Below are positions 1 to 7,096 of a DNA stretch of 10,177 bases, in pieces. Each line of letters begins with the position of its first letter. The first letter of the stretch is position 1. The position numbers and the translations under genes are program-made. This DNA comes from an uncultured Alistipes sp. (GTDB lineage Bacteria > Bacteroidota > Bacteroidia > Bacteroidales > Rikenellaceae), in contig CAAGKW010000163.1 of assembly GCA_900770585.1 (NCBI GenBank), forward strand, positions 1-10,177, given 5' to 3'. The notes below the pieces were generated by a model. The model did not search any database. It was not told where the DNA came from and worked only from the letters and a program-made list of their open reading frames with translations.

Positions 1-36
1 TCTACACTCTTTCCCTACACGACGCTCTTCCGATCT
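1..36 (+). other. Illumina TruSeq adapter remnant (not genomic)
   Basis: These bases run TCTACACTCTTTCCCTACAC through to GCTCTTCCGATCT. This is the end of the Illumina universal (P5/read-1) adapter, matched without a mismatch from memory. It sits exactly at the window edge, as expected of an untrimmed read end carried into an assembly. The genome starts no earlier than base 37, and the 36/37 junction has no biological meaning. Confidence 0.97.
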
Positions 37-241
37 GCCACTGCCGACCGCCGAACTTACAAAACGTCGCAACAGAGATTGCGAAAAGGCGCAACGCGCA
101 AACGTAATCGACTGATCATCAGTACGTAACCAATTATTCTATTTTTAACCTCGTGCTCTATCGCCCTGAGAAACAGCAACTCAGCTCTGACCCCGAAAAA
201 TTTTTTAGATCGTTTTGAGAACAGAATTCAAAATTTATTCG
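37..241. other. Non-coding stretch upstream of the btuB leader
   Basis: I find no convincing gene here. The stretch is moderately AT-rich toward its right end, with repeated cgcaa-type words near 66-103 and a small inverted repeat at 111-123 (ACTGAT, one base, ATCAGT). It is cut off on the left by the adapter, so it may hold the end of a lost upstream gene's untranslated region. A TTTG at 214-217 is a possible but badly spaced -33 element for the promoter at 242-249. Confidence 0.6.
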
Positions 242-249
242 TAATTTTG
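242..249 (+). promoter_or_regulatory. Probable -7 promoter element of the btuB operon
   Basis: TAATTTTG matches the Bacteroidetes sigma-70 -7 consensus TAnnTTTG. A transcript starting about six bases downstream (near 255) would begin right at the 5' edge of the cobalamin aptamer, which supports the placement. The -33 TTTG is not at the usual 19-21 bases; the nearest, at 214-217, is 24 bases away. The promoter is therefore only moderately supported. Confidence 0.5.
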
Positions 250-254
250 TCCTC

Positions 255-442
255 GCAACGGTTCCAATTATGTGCGCCACGTGCGCACGGGATTAAAAGG
301 GAATGCCGTGAAAGTCGGCAACAGTTCCCGCTGCTGTAAGCTCTCGCCCCTCGGGGTGCAACGTTCGTCAGCGATCCTAAGCCACTGAAACAGACTCGTT
401 TCGGGAAGGCCGCTGAGAATAGAGCGAGTCAGAAGACCTGCC
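255..442 (+). promoter_or_regulatory. Cobalamin (adenosylcobalamin/B12) riboswitch aptamer
   Basis: The conserved cobalamin riboswitch blocks appear in order. There is a GGTT near 260-263, a side hairpin (GTGCGC/GCGCAC, 272-288) and GGGAATGCCGTGAAAGTCGG around 299-318. The core ACAGTTCCCGCTGCTGTAA follows at 321-339, GCCACTG at 381-387, GGGAAGGC at 403-410, and the closing B12 box AGTCAGAAGACCTGCC at 427-442. This family binds cobalamin and switches off downstream uptake genes. After the box, a small hairpin (CGCAA/TTGCG, 447-460) sits where the L13 kissing stem of the expression platform is expected. No strong terminator follows before btuB. Control is therefore probably at translation or through RNA folding of the leader; that last step is inference. 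Confidence 0.95.
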
Positions 443-590
443 TTTGCGCAATCACTTGCGATTTTGCGGCCTACGGCGAATGGGCGGAGATCTACCGACA
501 ATGACTCAATCGAAACAATCGAGGATCGGCAGTTCGAATCAAGTTCGCCCGCAGAGCAAAACGCGTTGAATAACAATTGATTCGCGGCGA

Positions 591-2630
591 ATGAAACGAT
601 CGTTACACACTCTATTATCTATTATCGCGCTCACATACGCGTGCGTGACACGTGCGCAGTACGTCGAGGGCGACAGCCTGCGCAACCATTCGATCACCGA
701 CACGGTGCACCGAATCGATGCTATTGTCACCACGGCACAACGTCGCGCACCCGAAACCGTACCTGCACAAGTGCTTGCAGGGCAGGAACTTAAACGCCTG
801 AATGTGGTTTCGGTGGCCGACGCAATTCGCTATTTTTCGGGTATTCAGATCAAGGATTACGGCGGCGTGGGCGGACTGAAAACGGTCAATATCCGCAGTA
901 TGGGCACGCAGCACGTGGGCGTTTTCTACGACGGTGTGCAGCTGGGCAATGCGCAGAATGGTCAGATCGACCTCGGTCGTTTCTCGATGGATAATATGGA
1001 GGCCATCTCGGTCTACAACGGTCAGAAAAGCAATATCTTCCAGTCAGCCAAGGACTTCGCCTCGGCAGGTGCGGTCTATATGACCACGCGCCGACCGAGG
1101 TTCGAGGGCGCGAAACGCAACAATCTGCGACTCTCGTTCAAGACGGGTTCGTTCGGCACGGCCAACCCCGCCGCGCTGTGGGAGCACCGTTTCAACGACA
1201 AGCTCGATGCGCAGGTGAGTGCCGAATATCTCTATACCACAGGTCGTTACAAATTTTCATACCGCAAACTCGACGGCTACGACACCACCGAGGTGCGCCG
1301 CAATGGCGACGTAAGTGCCGTGCGTGCCGAGGCGGGTCTGTTCGGGCGAATCAACAATGGCGGCTGGCGAGCGAAGGTCTACTACTACGATTCGGAGCGC
1401 GGCTACCCCGGTGCATCGGTGCGCGAGGAGCCGGGCAAGTTCCGCCACGAGGACCGTCAGTGGGATCGTAACTTGTTCGCGCAGGGGTCGTTACGTAAAA
1501 ATTTCGGCAAGCGTTACAGCCTGATGGTCAATGCCAAATATGCCTACGATTTCCTGCACTATCTGTCCGATCCGCGCGAGGACGTCTCGACGATGTATGT
1601 CGACAACCGCTACCACCAGCAGGAGGGCTATCTCTCGGTGGCCAACGAGGTGCGAATCAAGGATTGGTGGCGAGCGAGCCTTTCGGCTGATGCTCAATTA
1701 AATACGCTTACGGCCGACCTGACCGATTTCGCCTACCCCACTCGCCTCTCGTTGCTCGGTGCGGCGGCTACGGCGATCGACTTCGAGCGTTTCAAAATGA
1801 AGGAGAGCCTGCTCTACACCTTCATTCACGACCACACACGCTATGCAGGTGCGGCGGCGGGCGATCGCGACGAGTGGACCCCGACGGTAATTGCTCAGTA
1901 CAAGCCATTTAAGAACGAGGAGCTGAGTCTGCGAGCATTCTACAAGCGTATCTTCCGTATGCCCACGCTCAACGACCTCTACTACACCTTCATCGGCAAC
2001 AAATACCTCAATCCCGAGTACACCACACAATATAATATAGGTGCGATCTACGGGCGCAACTTCCGTCGAGGCATTGTGCGCCGTGTCGAGGTGCAGGCCG
2101 ACGCCTACTTTAACCAAGTGAAAGACAAGATTATAGCTATGCCCACCTCGAACCAATTCCAATGGACTATGCTCAATCTGGGTTATGTCGAGATCCTCGG
2201 CGTCGATGCTGCGGCGCAGTTGCAGTGGCAATTTGGACCCGTGGCGGTCAATACCCGACTCTCGTACACCTACCAAGAGGCCGAGGACCGCACCGACCCC
2301 GCAAGCGAGTGGTATGGCGGTCAGATACCCTACATTCCGTGGCACAGCGGCTCGGTCATCGTCGGTGGCGTTTGGCGCGATTGGGACCTGAATTACAGCT
2401 TCATATACACGGGCGAGCGCTACGAATCGCGCGCCAACACCCCCGCAAACCACGCCCAGCCGTGGTACACCAGCGACCTGTCGCTCTCGCGCAACATTCG
2501 ATTCCGCAACCACTCGTCGCTACGCGTGACCGTCGAAGTGAACAACATTTTCAACCAACAATACGAAGTGGTGCAGTGCTACCCGATGCCCGGCACAAAC
2601 TTCAAAGTAAAACTCGTATGGACGCTATGA
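591..2630 (+). CDS. btuB: BtuB-like TonB-dependent outer membrane vitamin B12 receptor
   Basis: The 679-residue product is a TonB-dependent receptor, predicted to import cobalamin or other corrinoids across the outer membrane using TonB/ExbBD energy. Residues 1-22 form a signal peptide ending VTRA before Gln23. A TonB-box-like stretch (DAIVTTA) lies near 43-49. The plug domain spans about 50-165, with the family signature VNIRSMG...GVFYDGVQLGN near 99-120. The rest is a beta-barrel rich in alternating aromatic strands, finishing NFKVKLVWTL. The length fits the small BtuB-type receptors and not the roughly 1000-residue SusC type, and no SusC-like N-terminal extension is present. The B12 assignment rests on the riboswitch directly upstream and the BtuG-like partner overlapping its 3' end. 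The ATG at 591 is chosen because the signal peptide starts there. Exact corrinoid preference cannot be read from the sequence. Confidence 0.92.
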   Translation: MKRSLHTLLSIIALTYACVTRAQYVEGDSLRNHSITDTVHRIDAIVTTAQRRAPETVPAQVLAGQELKRLNVVSVADAIRYFSGIQIKDYGGVGGLKTVNIRSMGTQHVGVFYDGVQLGNAQNGQIDLGRFSMDNMEAISVYNGQKSNIFQSAKDFASAGAVYMTTRRPRFEGAKRNNLRLSFKTGSFGTANPAALWEHRFNDKLDAQVSAEYLYTTGRYKFSYRKLDGYDTTEVRRNGDVSAVRAEAGLFGRINNGGWRAKVYYYDSERGYPGASVREEPGKFRHEDRQWDRNLFAQGSLRKNFGKRYSLMVNAKYAYDFLHYLSDPREDVSTMYVDNRYHQQEGYLSVANEVRIKDWWRASLSADAQLNTLTADLTDFAYPTRLSLLGAAATAIDFERFKMKESLLYTFIHDHTRYAGAAAGDRDEWTPTVIAQYKPFKNEELSLRAFYKRIFRMPTLNDLYYTFIGNKYLNPEYTTQYNIGAIYGRNFRRGIVRRVEVQADAYFNQVKDKIIAMPTSNQFQWTMLNLGYVEILGVDAAAQLQWQFGPVAVNTRLSYTYQEAEDRTDPASEWYGGQIPYIPWHSGSVIVGGVWRDWDLNYSFIYTGERYESRANTPANHAQPWYTSDLSLSRNIRFRNHSSLRVTVEVNNIFNQQYEVVQCYPMPGTNFKVKLVWTL

Positions 2631-4711
2631 AAACCATTGACAAGTTATTCGTAATCAGCCTTTTGTCGCTGACTCTGGTGGGTTGCCGCGACAATATCGA
2701 GCCCATCCTTCCGCCCGACAATACCGTCGTTACCTATCCCGATCCGATGGTGGGCGACGTGAAGGGATTCTTCCTGCTGAACGAGGGAAATATGGGTAGC
2801 AACAAGGCCACGTTGGACTACTTCGATTATGAGTCGGGCGAGTATTCGTGCAACATCTTTCCGCAGCGCAATCCGCACGTTGTCAAGGAGTTGGGCGACG
2901 TAGGCAATGACCTGCAAGTCTATGGCGAGCGTCTGTATGCTGTGATCAACTGCTCGAATCTGATCGAGGTGATGAACCTCTCGACAGCCGAGCATATCGG
3001 CGCCGTTTCGATCGCAAACTGCCGCTACATCACCTTCGACAAGGGCTACGCCTATGTCAGTTCGTATGCGGGTCCCGTGCAGATCGATCCCAATGCGCGA
3101 CCGGGTAAAATCGTCAAAATCGACACCGCAACCCTCTCAATCGTGGGCGAGTGTGTGGTCGGCTACCAGCCCGAGGAGATGGCCGTGGTGGGCAATCGAC
3201 TCTATGTCGCAAATTCGGGCGGATACCGCGTACCGAACTATGACACAACGGTTTCGGTCATCGATCTCGAAACCTTCACCGAGCTGAAACGTATCGAGGT
3301 GGCGATCAATCTGCACCGCCTCGAACTCGACCGCTACGGTATGCTGTGGGTCAGTTCGCGTGGCGACTACAACGGCACGCAGTCGGCGCTCTACGCTATC
3401 GACACCCGCACCGACGAGGTGGTCAAGAAGCTCGAACTGCCCGTGGGCAATATGACCCGCTGCGGCGACTCGCTCTACGTTTACAGCAACGCCTTCGACA
3501 AGCAGGCGCAAAAGCACTCGATCAGCTATGCGATTGTCAATCTCGCCTCACGCGAAGTGGTTGATCGTCACTTTATTAAGGACGGCACGGAGAGCCAGAT
3601 CGTGGTACCCTACGGCGTTGCGGTCAATCCCGAAACGCGCGAAATTCTGGTTACCGATGCGGGCGACTACGTGACCCCCGGCAAGCTCCACTGCTACGAC
3701 GCCAAAGGTGTGCGCCAATGGTCGGTGACCACGGGCGACATTCCCGCTCACATCGCCTTCACGCACCGCCGACTGAAACCTGCAACAACCGTCGATCCCG
3801 ACCAAAACGACACTAACCCCTACATTACCAGCGTCTTCGACTATCGCCCTGCGGTGGGTCAGTTTGTCAACGTGCTGCCCAAATACGAGGCGGGCGACAC
3901 CCAAGAGAAGATGAACGAGAAGGTGCTGCGTGCCATTGGCAACAACGTCCGCAGTCAGATCTCGCTCGGAGGCTGGGGCGGCTACGTGGTTGTCGGTTTT
4001 GATCATACGATCCCCAATGTCAGCGGTTTACGCGACTTCCGTGTGCTGGGCAATGCCTTCTGCAACCCCACTACGCCCGTCGGTGGCAGTTGTGAGCCCG
4101 GTATCATTATGGTAGCACGCGACGCGAACAACAACGGCAAACCCGACGATGAGTGGTACGAAATCGCAGGTAGCGCTCACCGCGACGCAACCGCCGAACC
4201 GTTCTACGACATCGCCAAAAAGGCAGGTCTGGACGTGGCGTTTTACACTGATTATCAGGTTACTTACTATCGTCCCGCCAGCGAACCCGACGAGCCGACC
4301 GAAAACTACATTCGCTGGACCGACAACAAGCAGGGCGAAGGTTATTGTTACAAAAATGAGTTCCACTTGCAGAGCTATTTCCCGCAGTGGATCGACGCCG
4401 ATTCGCTCGTTTTCAGTGGCACGCGCCTGCCCCAGAACGGTATCGACACGAGCGGCAAGGGCACCAATTTCGTGCTCTATCGTTTCGCTTACGGCTATGC
4501 CGACAACGACGCAAATACGGGCACAGAGTGCTCGATCGACATCGATTGGGCGGTCGACAGCGAGGGTAAAGCGGTGTCACTCAGTGGAATAGATTTCATC
4601 AAGATTTATAGTGGCGTCAACCAGCAGAATGGTTGGATTGGCGAATGTTCGACCGAGATCAGCGGCATCGAGGATCTTCACGCCCTGGGCGAAAGTATCA
4701 AAACACGATAG
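2627..4711 (+). CDS. BtuG-like beta-propeller surface lipoprotein fused to a second extracellular domain
   Basis: The 694-residue protein starts with a lipoprotein signal (FVISLLSLTLVGC), Cys20 being the lipidated residue. Residues about 44-380 are a YncE/DUF5074-type beta-propeller with repeated blade motifs such as GERLYAVINCSN, GNRLYVANSGG, YGMLWVSSRGD and GDSLYVYSNAF. It resembles BtuG, the cobalamin-binding lipoprotein known to cap BtuB in Bacteroides. A linker near 384-397 leads to a separate domain (about 398-690) of the kind found in Bacteroidales 'cell surface proteins', marked by GGWGGYVVVGFDH (448-460) and an acidic loop D499-A-N-N-N-G-K-P-D-D-E509 that looks calcium-binding. The start ATG at 2627 overlaps the btuB stop as ATGA, implying translational coupling. 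An in-frame ATG at 2618 is an alternative start. The frame stays open upstream to 2162, but that stretch lies inside btuB and is not real. Substrate capture for BtuB is inferred; the role of the C-terminal domain is unknown. Confidence 0.85.
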   Translation: MKTIDKLFVISLLSLTLVGCRDNIEPILPPDNTVVTYPDPMVGDVKGFFLLNEGNMGSNKATLDYFDYESGEYSCNIFPQRNPHVVKELGDVGNDLQVYGERLYAVINCSNLIEVMNLSTAEHIGAVSIANCRYITFDKGYAYVSSYAGPVQIDPNARPGKIVKIDTATLSIVGECVVGYQPEEMAVVGNRLYVANSGGYRVPNYDTTVSVIDLETFTELKRIEVAINLHRLELDRYGMLWVSSRGDYNGTQSALYAIDTRTDEVVKKLELPVGNMTRCGDSLYVYSNAFDKQAQKHSISYAIVNLASREVVDRHFIKDGTESQIVVPYGVAVNPETREILVTDAGDYVTPGKLHCYDAKGVRQWSVTTGDIPAHIAFTHRRLKPATTVDPDQNDTNPYITSVFDYRPAVGQFVNVLPKYEAGDTQEKMNEKVLRAIGNNVRSQISLGGWGGYVVVGFDHTIPNVSGLRDFRVLGNAFCNPTTPVGGSCEPGIIMVARDANNNGKPDDEWYEIAGSAHRDATAEPFYDIAKKAGLDVAFYTDYQVTYYRPASEPDEPTENYIRWTDNKQGEGYCYKNEFHLQSYFPQWIDADSLVFSGTRLPQNGIDTSGKGTNFVLYRFAYGYADNDANTGTECSIDIDWAVDSEGKAVSLSGIDFIKIYSGVNQQNGWIGECSTEISGIEDLHALGESIKTR

Positions 4712-4782
4712 CCCGCCCCGCCCGCGAGGGTGCGCCCACTATACGGGAGTGATTTACTTTTTCTTTGACTCCCCCTCATTCT

Positions 4783-4832
4783 CATTATCTGCGGCTGGGG
4801 GGGGTCGGCCTTCGGCCGAGCCGCAGATAATG
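4783..4832. repeat. Long compound hairpin with a G8 tract
   Basis: A perfect 14-bp inverted repeat (CATTATCTGCGGCT at 4783-4796, AGCCGCAGATAATG at 4819-4832) encloses a run of eight G (4797-4804). Inside it is a second stem, TCGGCC/GGCCGA (4805-4810 and 4814-4819), with a three-base loop; it shares base 4819 with the outer arm. No T-run follows on either strand, so it is not a classical terminator. It could be a transcript-end stabiliser or a dispersed palindromic element; its function is not known. Confidence 0.8.
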
Positions 4833-4833
4833 A

Positions 4834-4852
4834 CGAAATTCATTGAATTTCG
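4834..4852. repeat. AT-rich inverted repeat CGAAATTC-att-GAATTTCG
   Basis: A perfect 8-bp inverted repeat with a three-base loop lies one base after the large hairpin and five bases before the terminator stem. It may act with them as part of the 3' boundary of the btu transcript. Confidence 0.7.
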
Positions 4853-4857
4853 AATAA

Positions 4858-4887
4858 AATAGGGCTGCCCCGAAAGGCAGCCCTATT
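4858..4887. terminator. Bidirectional terminator between the btu operon and tRNA-Arg
   Basis: A perfect 12-bp stem, AATAGGGCTGCC (4858-4869) and GGCAGCCCTATT (4876-4887), carries a six-base loop. On the + strand it is followed by CTTTGTTG and can end the btuB-lipoprotein transcript. On the - strand it is followed by TTTATTCG and can end the tRNA-Arg transcript. The two units converge here, so one structure plausibly serves both. Confidence 0.85.
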
Positions 4888-4895
4888 CTTTGTTG

Positions 4896-4967
4896 TAGCC
4901 CCACCGCGACTCGAACGCGAATTTAGGGTTTAGGAAACCCTCGTTCTATCCCTTGAACTATGGAGCC
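4896..4967 (-). tRNA. tRNA-Arg (anticodon CCU)
   Basis: The - strand folds into a full 72-nt cloverleaf without an encoded CCA. It has a 7-bp acceptor stem (GGCTCCA with TGGGGCT, two G-U pairs), discriminator A, and a D stem GTTC/GAAC with an 8-base loop. The anticodon stem AGGGT/ACCCT carries loop TTCCTAA, giving anticodon CCT. The variable region is AAAT, and the T stem TCGCG/CGCGG has loop TTCGAGT. It reads the AGG codon. It lies 139 bases downstream of fabH on the same strand and just before a terminator. I see no good TAnnTTTG promoter directly upstream, so it may have an atypical promoter or be cut from the fabH transcript. Confidence 0.96.
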
Positions 4968-4975
4968 ATCAAAAA

Positions 4976-5035
4976 ACGACAGACGCAAGTCGCTCTCCGC
5001 GCCAAAAGGCAGATTACACGCCCCTCGTCTGTCGT
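4976..5035. repeat. 10-bp inverted repeat between fabH and tRNA-Arg
   Basis: ACGACAGACG (4976-4985) is repeated inverted as CGTCTGTCGT (5026-5035), with 40 bases between. It lies immediately 5' of the tRNA gene on the - strand. It could fold at the end of the fabH message or flag a processing site; nothing else supports a function. Confidence 0.6.
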
Positions 5036-5106
5036 CAGATCCTTTTACTCACTGTGCGGTTACCGTCAACTCGTTCGTCAGTCACCTACACCTGTCACGC
5101 ACACCT

Positions 5107-6120
5107 CTACTTCGTAAAGCTGCCTCCGTCGTAGGCCCATTTGAGGTAGATCGAACCCCAAGTGAAACCGCCGCCGAACGCTGCAAGAATCAGGTTATCA
5201 CCCTTCTTCAAGCGGCTCTCGTAGTCCCACAAGCACAGCGGCAATGTGGCCGAGGTGGTGTTACCATACTTTTCGATATTGATCATACACTTCTCGCCGG
5301 GCAGACCCATACGCTTTGCCGTCGCATCGATGATGCGCAAGTTCGCCTGATGGGGCACAAGGTAGCGAATATCGTCAGCCGACAGGTTGTGGCGCTCCAT
5401 CATCGTTACCGCCACTTCGGCCATATTCGACACCGCAGCCTTGAATACTGCCTGACCCTCCTGAGTAATTGTATGCCAATTCTTGGCCAAAGTCTCTTGT
5501 GAAGCGGGGTTCAGCGAACCGCCTGCCTTCATATGGAGATGTTTCTCGCCCGAACCGTCCGAGTGGAGCAGGTGATCGATCACACCCAGACCCTCCTCAT
5601 TGGGTTCCAAAAGCACCGCACCTGCACCATCACCAAAGATCGGACACGTTGCGCGGTCATTATAATCGACAATCGAGGACATTTTTTCGGCGCCAACCAC
5701 AATCACTTTCTTGCAAGCGCCGGTTTCGATATATTTGCTTCCCGTTGCCAGAGCGAACAGAAATCCGCTACAAGCTGCCGAAACGTCGAACGCAAATGCA
5801 TTCGAGCAACCGGCCTGATAGGCAATCATATTGCCCGTCGAGGGAAAGAACATATCAGGAGTTACTGTTGCGCAAATTACCAAGTCGATATCTTTGGGAT
5901 CGGTATCGGTCTTTTCCAAAAGTTCCTTGACCGCCTGAGAGCCCATATACGACGATGCCTTGGTCGGGTCCTTCATAATGTGGCGGGTTTTGATCCCGAT
6001 ACGGGTCATAATCCACTCATCAGAAGTTTCGACCATTCGACTCAGCTCATCATTATCGAGAATGTAGTCGGGGAGAAAAGCGCCTACACCGGTAATTGCA
6101 GCTGTAATCTTTTTGTTCAT
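5107..6120 (-). CDS. fabH: Beta-ketoacyl-ACP synthase III (FabH)
   Basis: The 337-residue enzyme condenses acetyl-CoA (or a branched acyl-CoA) with malonyl-ACP to start type II fatty acid synthesis in the cytosol. The thiolase-fold catalytic triad is intact: Cys117 in SAACSGFLFAL, His257 in VPHQANLRI and Asn287 in KYGNTTSATLP. The C-terminal AAFGGGFTWGS (313-323) is the usual family ending, and length matches typical FabH (317-337). The ATG shares one base with the plsX stop (TAATG), which indicates translational coupling. It is the last protein gene of the yceD-rpmF-plsX-fabH cluster. Primer preference (straight or branched) cannot be judged by eye, although Bacteroidales commonly make branched fatty acids. 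Confidence 0.97.
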   Translation of the reverse strand: MNKKITAAITGVGAFLPDYILDNDELSRMVETSDEWIMTRIGIKTRHIMKDPTKASSYMGSQAVKELLEKTDTDPKDIDLVICATVTPDMFFPSTGNMIAYQAGCSNAFAFDVSAACSGFLFALATGSKYIETGACKKVIVVGAEKMSSIVDYNDRATCPIFGDGAGAVLLEPNEEGLGVIDHLLHSDGSGEKHLHMKAGGSLNPASQETLAKNWHTITQEGQAVFKAAVSNMAEVAVTMMERHNLSADDIRYLVPHQANLRIIDATAKRMGLPGEKCMINIEKYGNTTSATLPLCLWDYESRLKKGDNLILAAFGGGFTWGSIYLKWAYDGGSFTK

Positions 6121-7073
6121 TAATTTTTGTTTATAGCTTGTTTCAGTTTTTCAGTCAAGCCAGCCTTAATTGTCTTTTCGGTTTGCAGGATCATATTCTT
6201 GATTGCCAAGGGAGTAGAGCAACCGTGACCGATCACAACCGGAGCGTTGATACCTAATACGGGGGTGCCACCGACTACCTCATAATTCATACCGTCGAGG
6301 AAGGGGTTCTCGACGCCCATACGCTTCATTATGTGGTACAAACTTTCGGCCTGCTTCAACACTACATTGCCCATAAAACCGTCGCAGACGATCACATCGG
6401 CTACCTTGTTAGTGAAGAGCTGCGTGCCCTCGATATTACCAACGAAATTGAATTCACCATTATTCGCAGCCATCAACTCGTGAGTCGCCTTGGCCTGCGC
6501 ATTGCCTTTCTCGCGCTCCTCGCCAATGTTGAGCAACGCTACGCGGGGATTATCAATACCCAGAACATACTGAGCATAGACGCTACCCAAAATTGCATAC
6601 TGATAGAGCACCTCAGGTTTGCAGTCGACATTCAGACCTACGTCCAAAATCAGGCCCGAACGACCCGTAACCGTGGGAATCAACGACGAAATCGTAGGAC
6701 GCACAACGCCTTCGATCGGCTTAACAGCATACATCGAGCCAACCATCATTGCGCCCGTGCTGCCTGCACTTGCAAAACCGTCAATAAGTCCTTTGGCAAG
6801 ATAACCAAAACCTACTGTGATACTCGAATTGGGCTTCTGGGTGAAAGCCTTTGCAGGGTGGTCCGACATCTCGATGACCTCGGTTGTCGGTACGATATCA
6901 AACGTCGATGCGGGGCAGTTCTCGCGTTCGAGAATCGCCTCGATCTGATCCTTCGCACCAAACAATACGATACGACTATCCTCACCGATGGCTGCTGCGG
7001 CCGCAATCGCGCCCATCACTGCTGCCTCGGGAGCAAAGTCGCCACCCATTGCATCAATACCTATTTTATACAT
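6120..7073 (-). CDS. plsX: Phosphate acyltransferase PlsX
   Basis: The 317-residue protein converts acyl-ACP and phosphate to acyl-phosphate. PlsY then uses that to acylate glycerol-3-phosphate, the first step of phospholipid synthesis. PlsX is a peripheral membrane enzyme. Family signatures are clear: IGIDAMGGDFAP at the N-terminus, ASAGSTGAMM near the middle, LDVGLNVDCKPEVL (the family more often has Ala where Leu stands here), NPRVALLNIGEEREKGN and VCDGFMGNVVLK. The start at 7073 gives the standard N-terminus. It is coupled to fabH through TAATG, a conserved pairing that links the start of fatty acid synthesis with phospholipid synthesis. A terminator-like hairpin precedes it, so its transcription probably depends on read-through from rpmF. 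Confidence 0.97.
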   Translation of the reverse strand: MYKIGIDAMGGDFAPEAAVMGAIAAAAAIGEDSRIVLFGAKDQIEAILERENCPASTFDIVPTTEVIEMSDHPAKAFTQKPNSSITVGFGYLAKGLIDGFASAGSTGAMMVGSMYAVKPIEGVVRPTISSLIPTVTGRSGLILDVGLNVDCKPEVLYQYAILGSVYAQYVLGIDNPRVALLNIGEEREKGNAQAKATHELMAANNGEFNFVGNIEGTQLFTNKVADVIVCDGFMGNVVLKQAESLYHIMKRMGVENPFLDGMNYEVVGGTPVLGINAPVVIGHGCSTPLAIKNMILQTEKTIKAGLTEKLKQAINKN

Positions 7074-7096
7074 AACGTATCGATTTTTCGGTTAGC

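Noticed and set aside
1698..2513. 271-codon open frame on the - strand inside btuB
   Set aside because: It is antisense to a clear TonB-dependent receptor, has no recognisable domain, and is the kind of shadow frame expected in GC-rich coding DNA.
2162..2626. Extension of the lipoprotein frame upstream of 2627, giving an apparent 849-residue protein
   Set aside because: The stretch overlaps the btuB barrel in another frame, gives Arg/Pro-rich low-quality sequence, and would bury the lipoprotein signal peptide.
4712..4782. Terminator directly after the lipoprotein stop
   Set aside because: GGGTGCGCCC around 4729-4738 makes only a very short stem and the pyrimidine stretch further on is not adjacent to it; the structured elements at 4783-4887 are stronger candidates.
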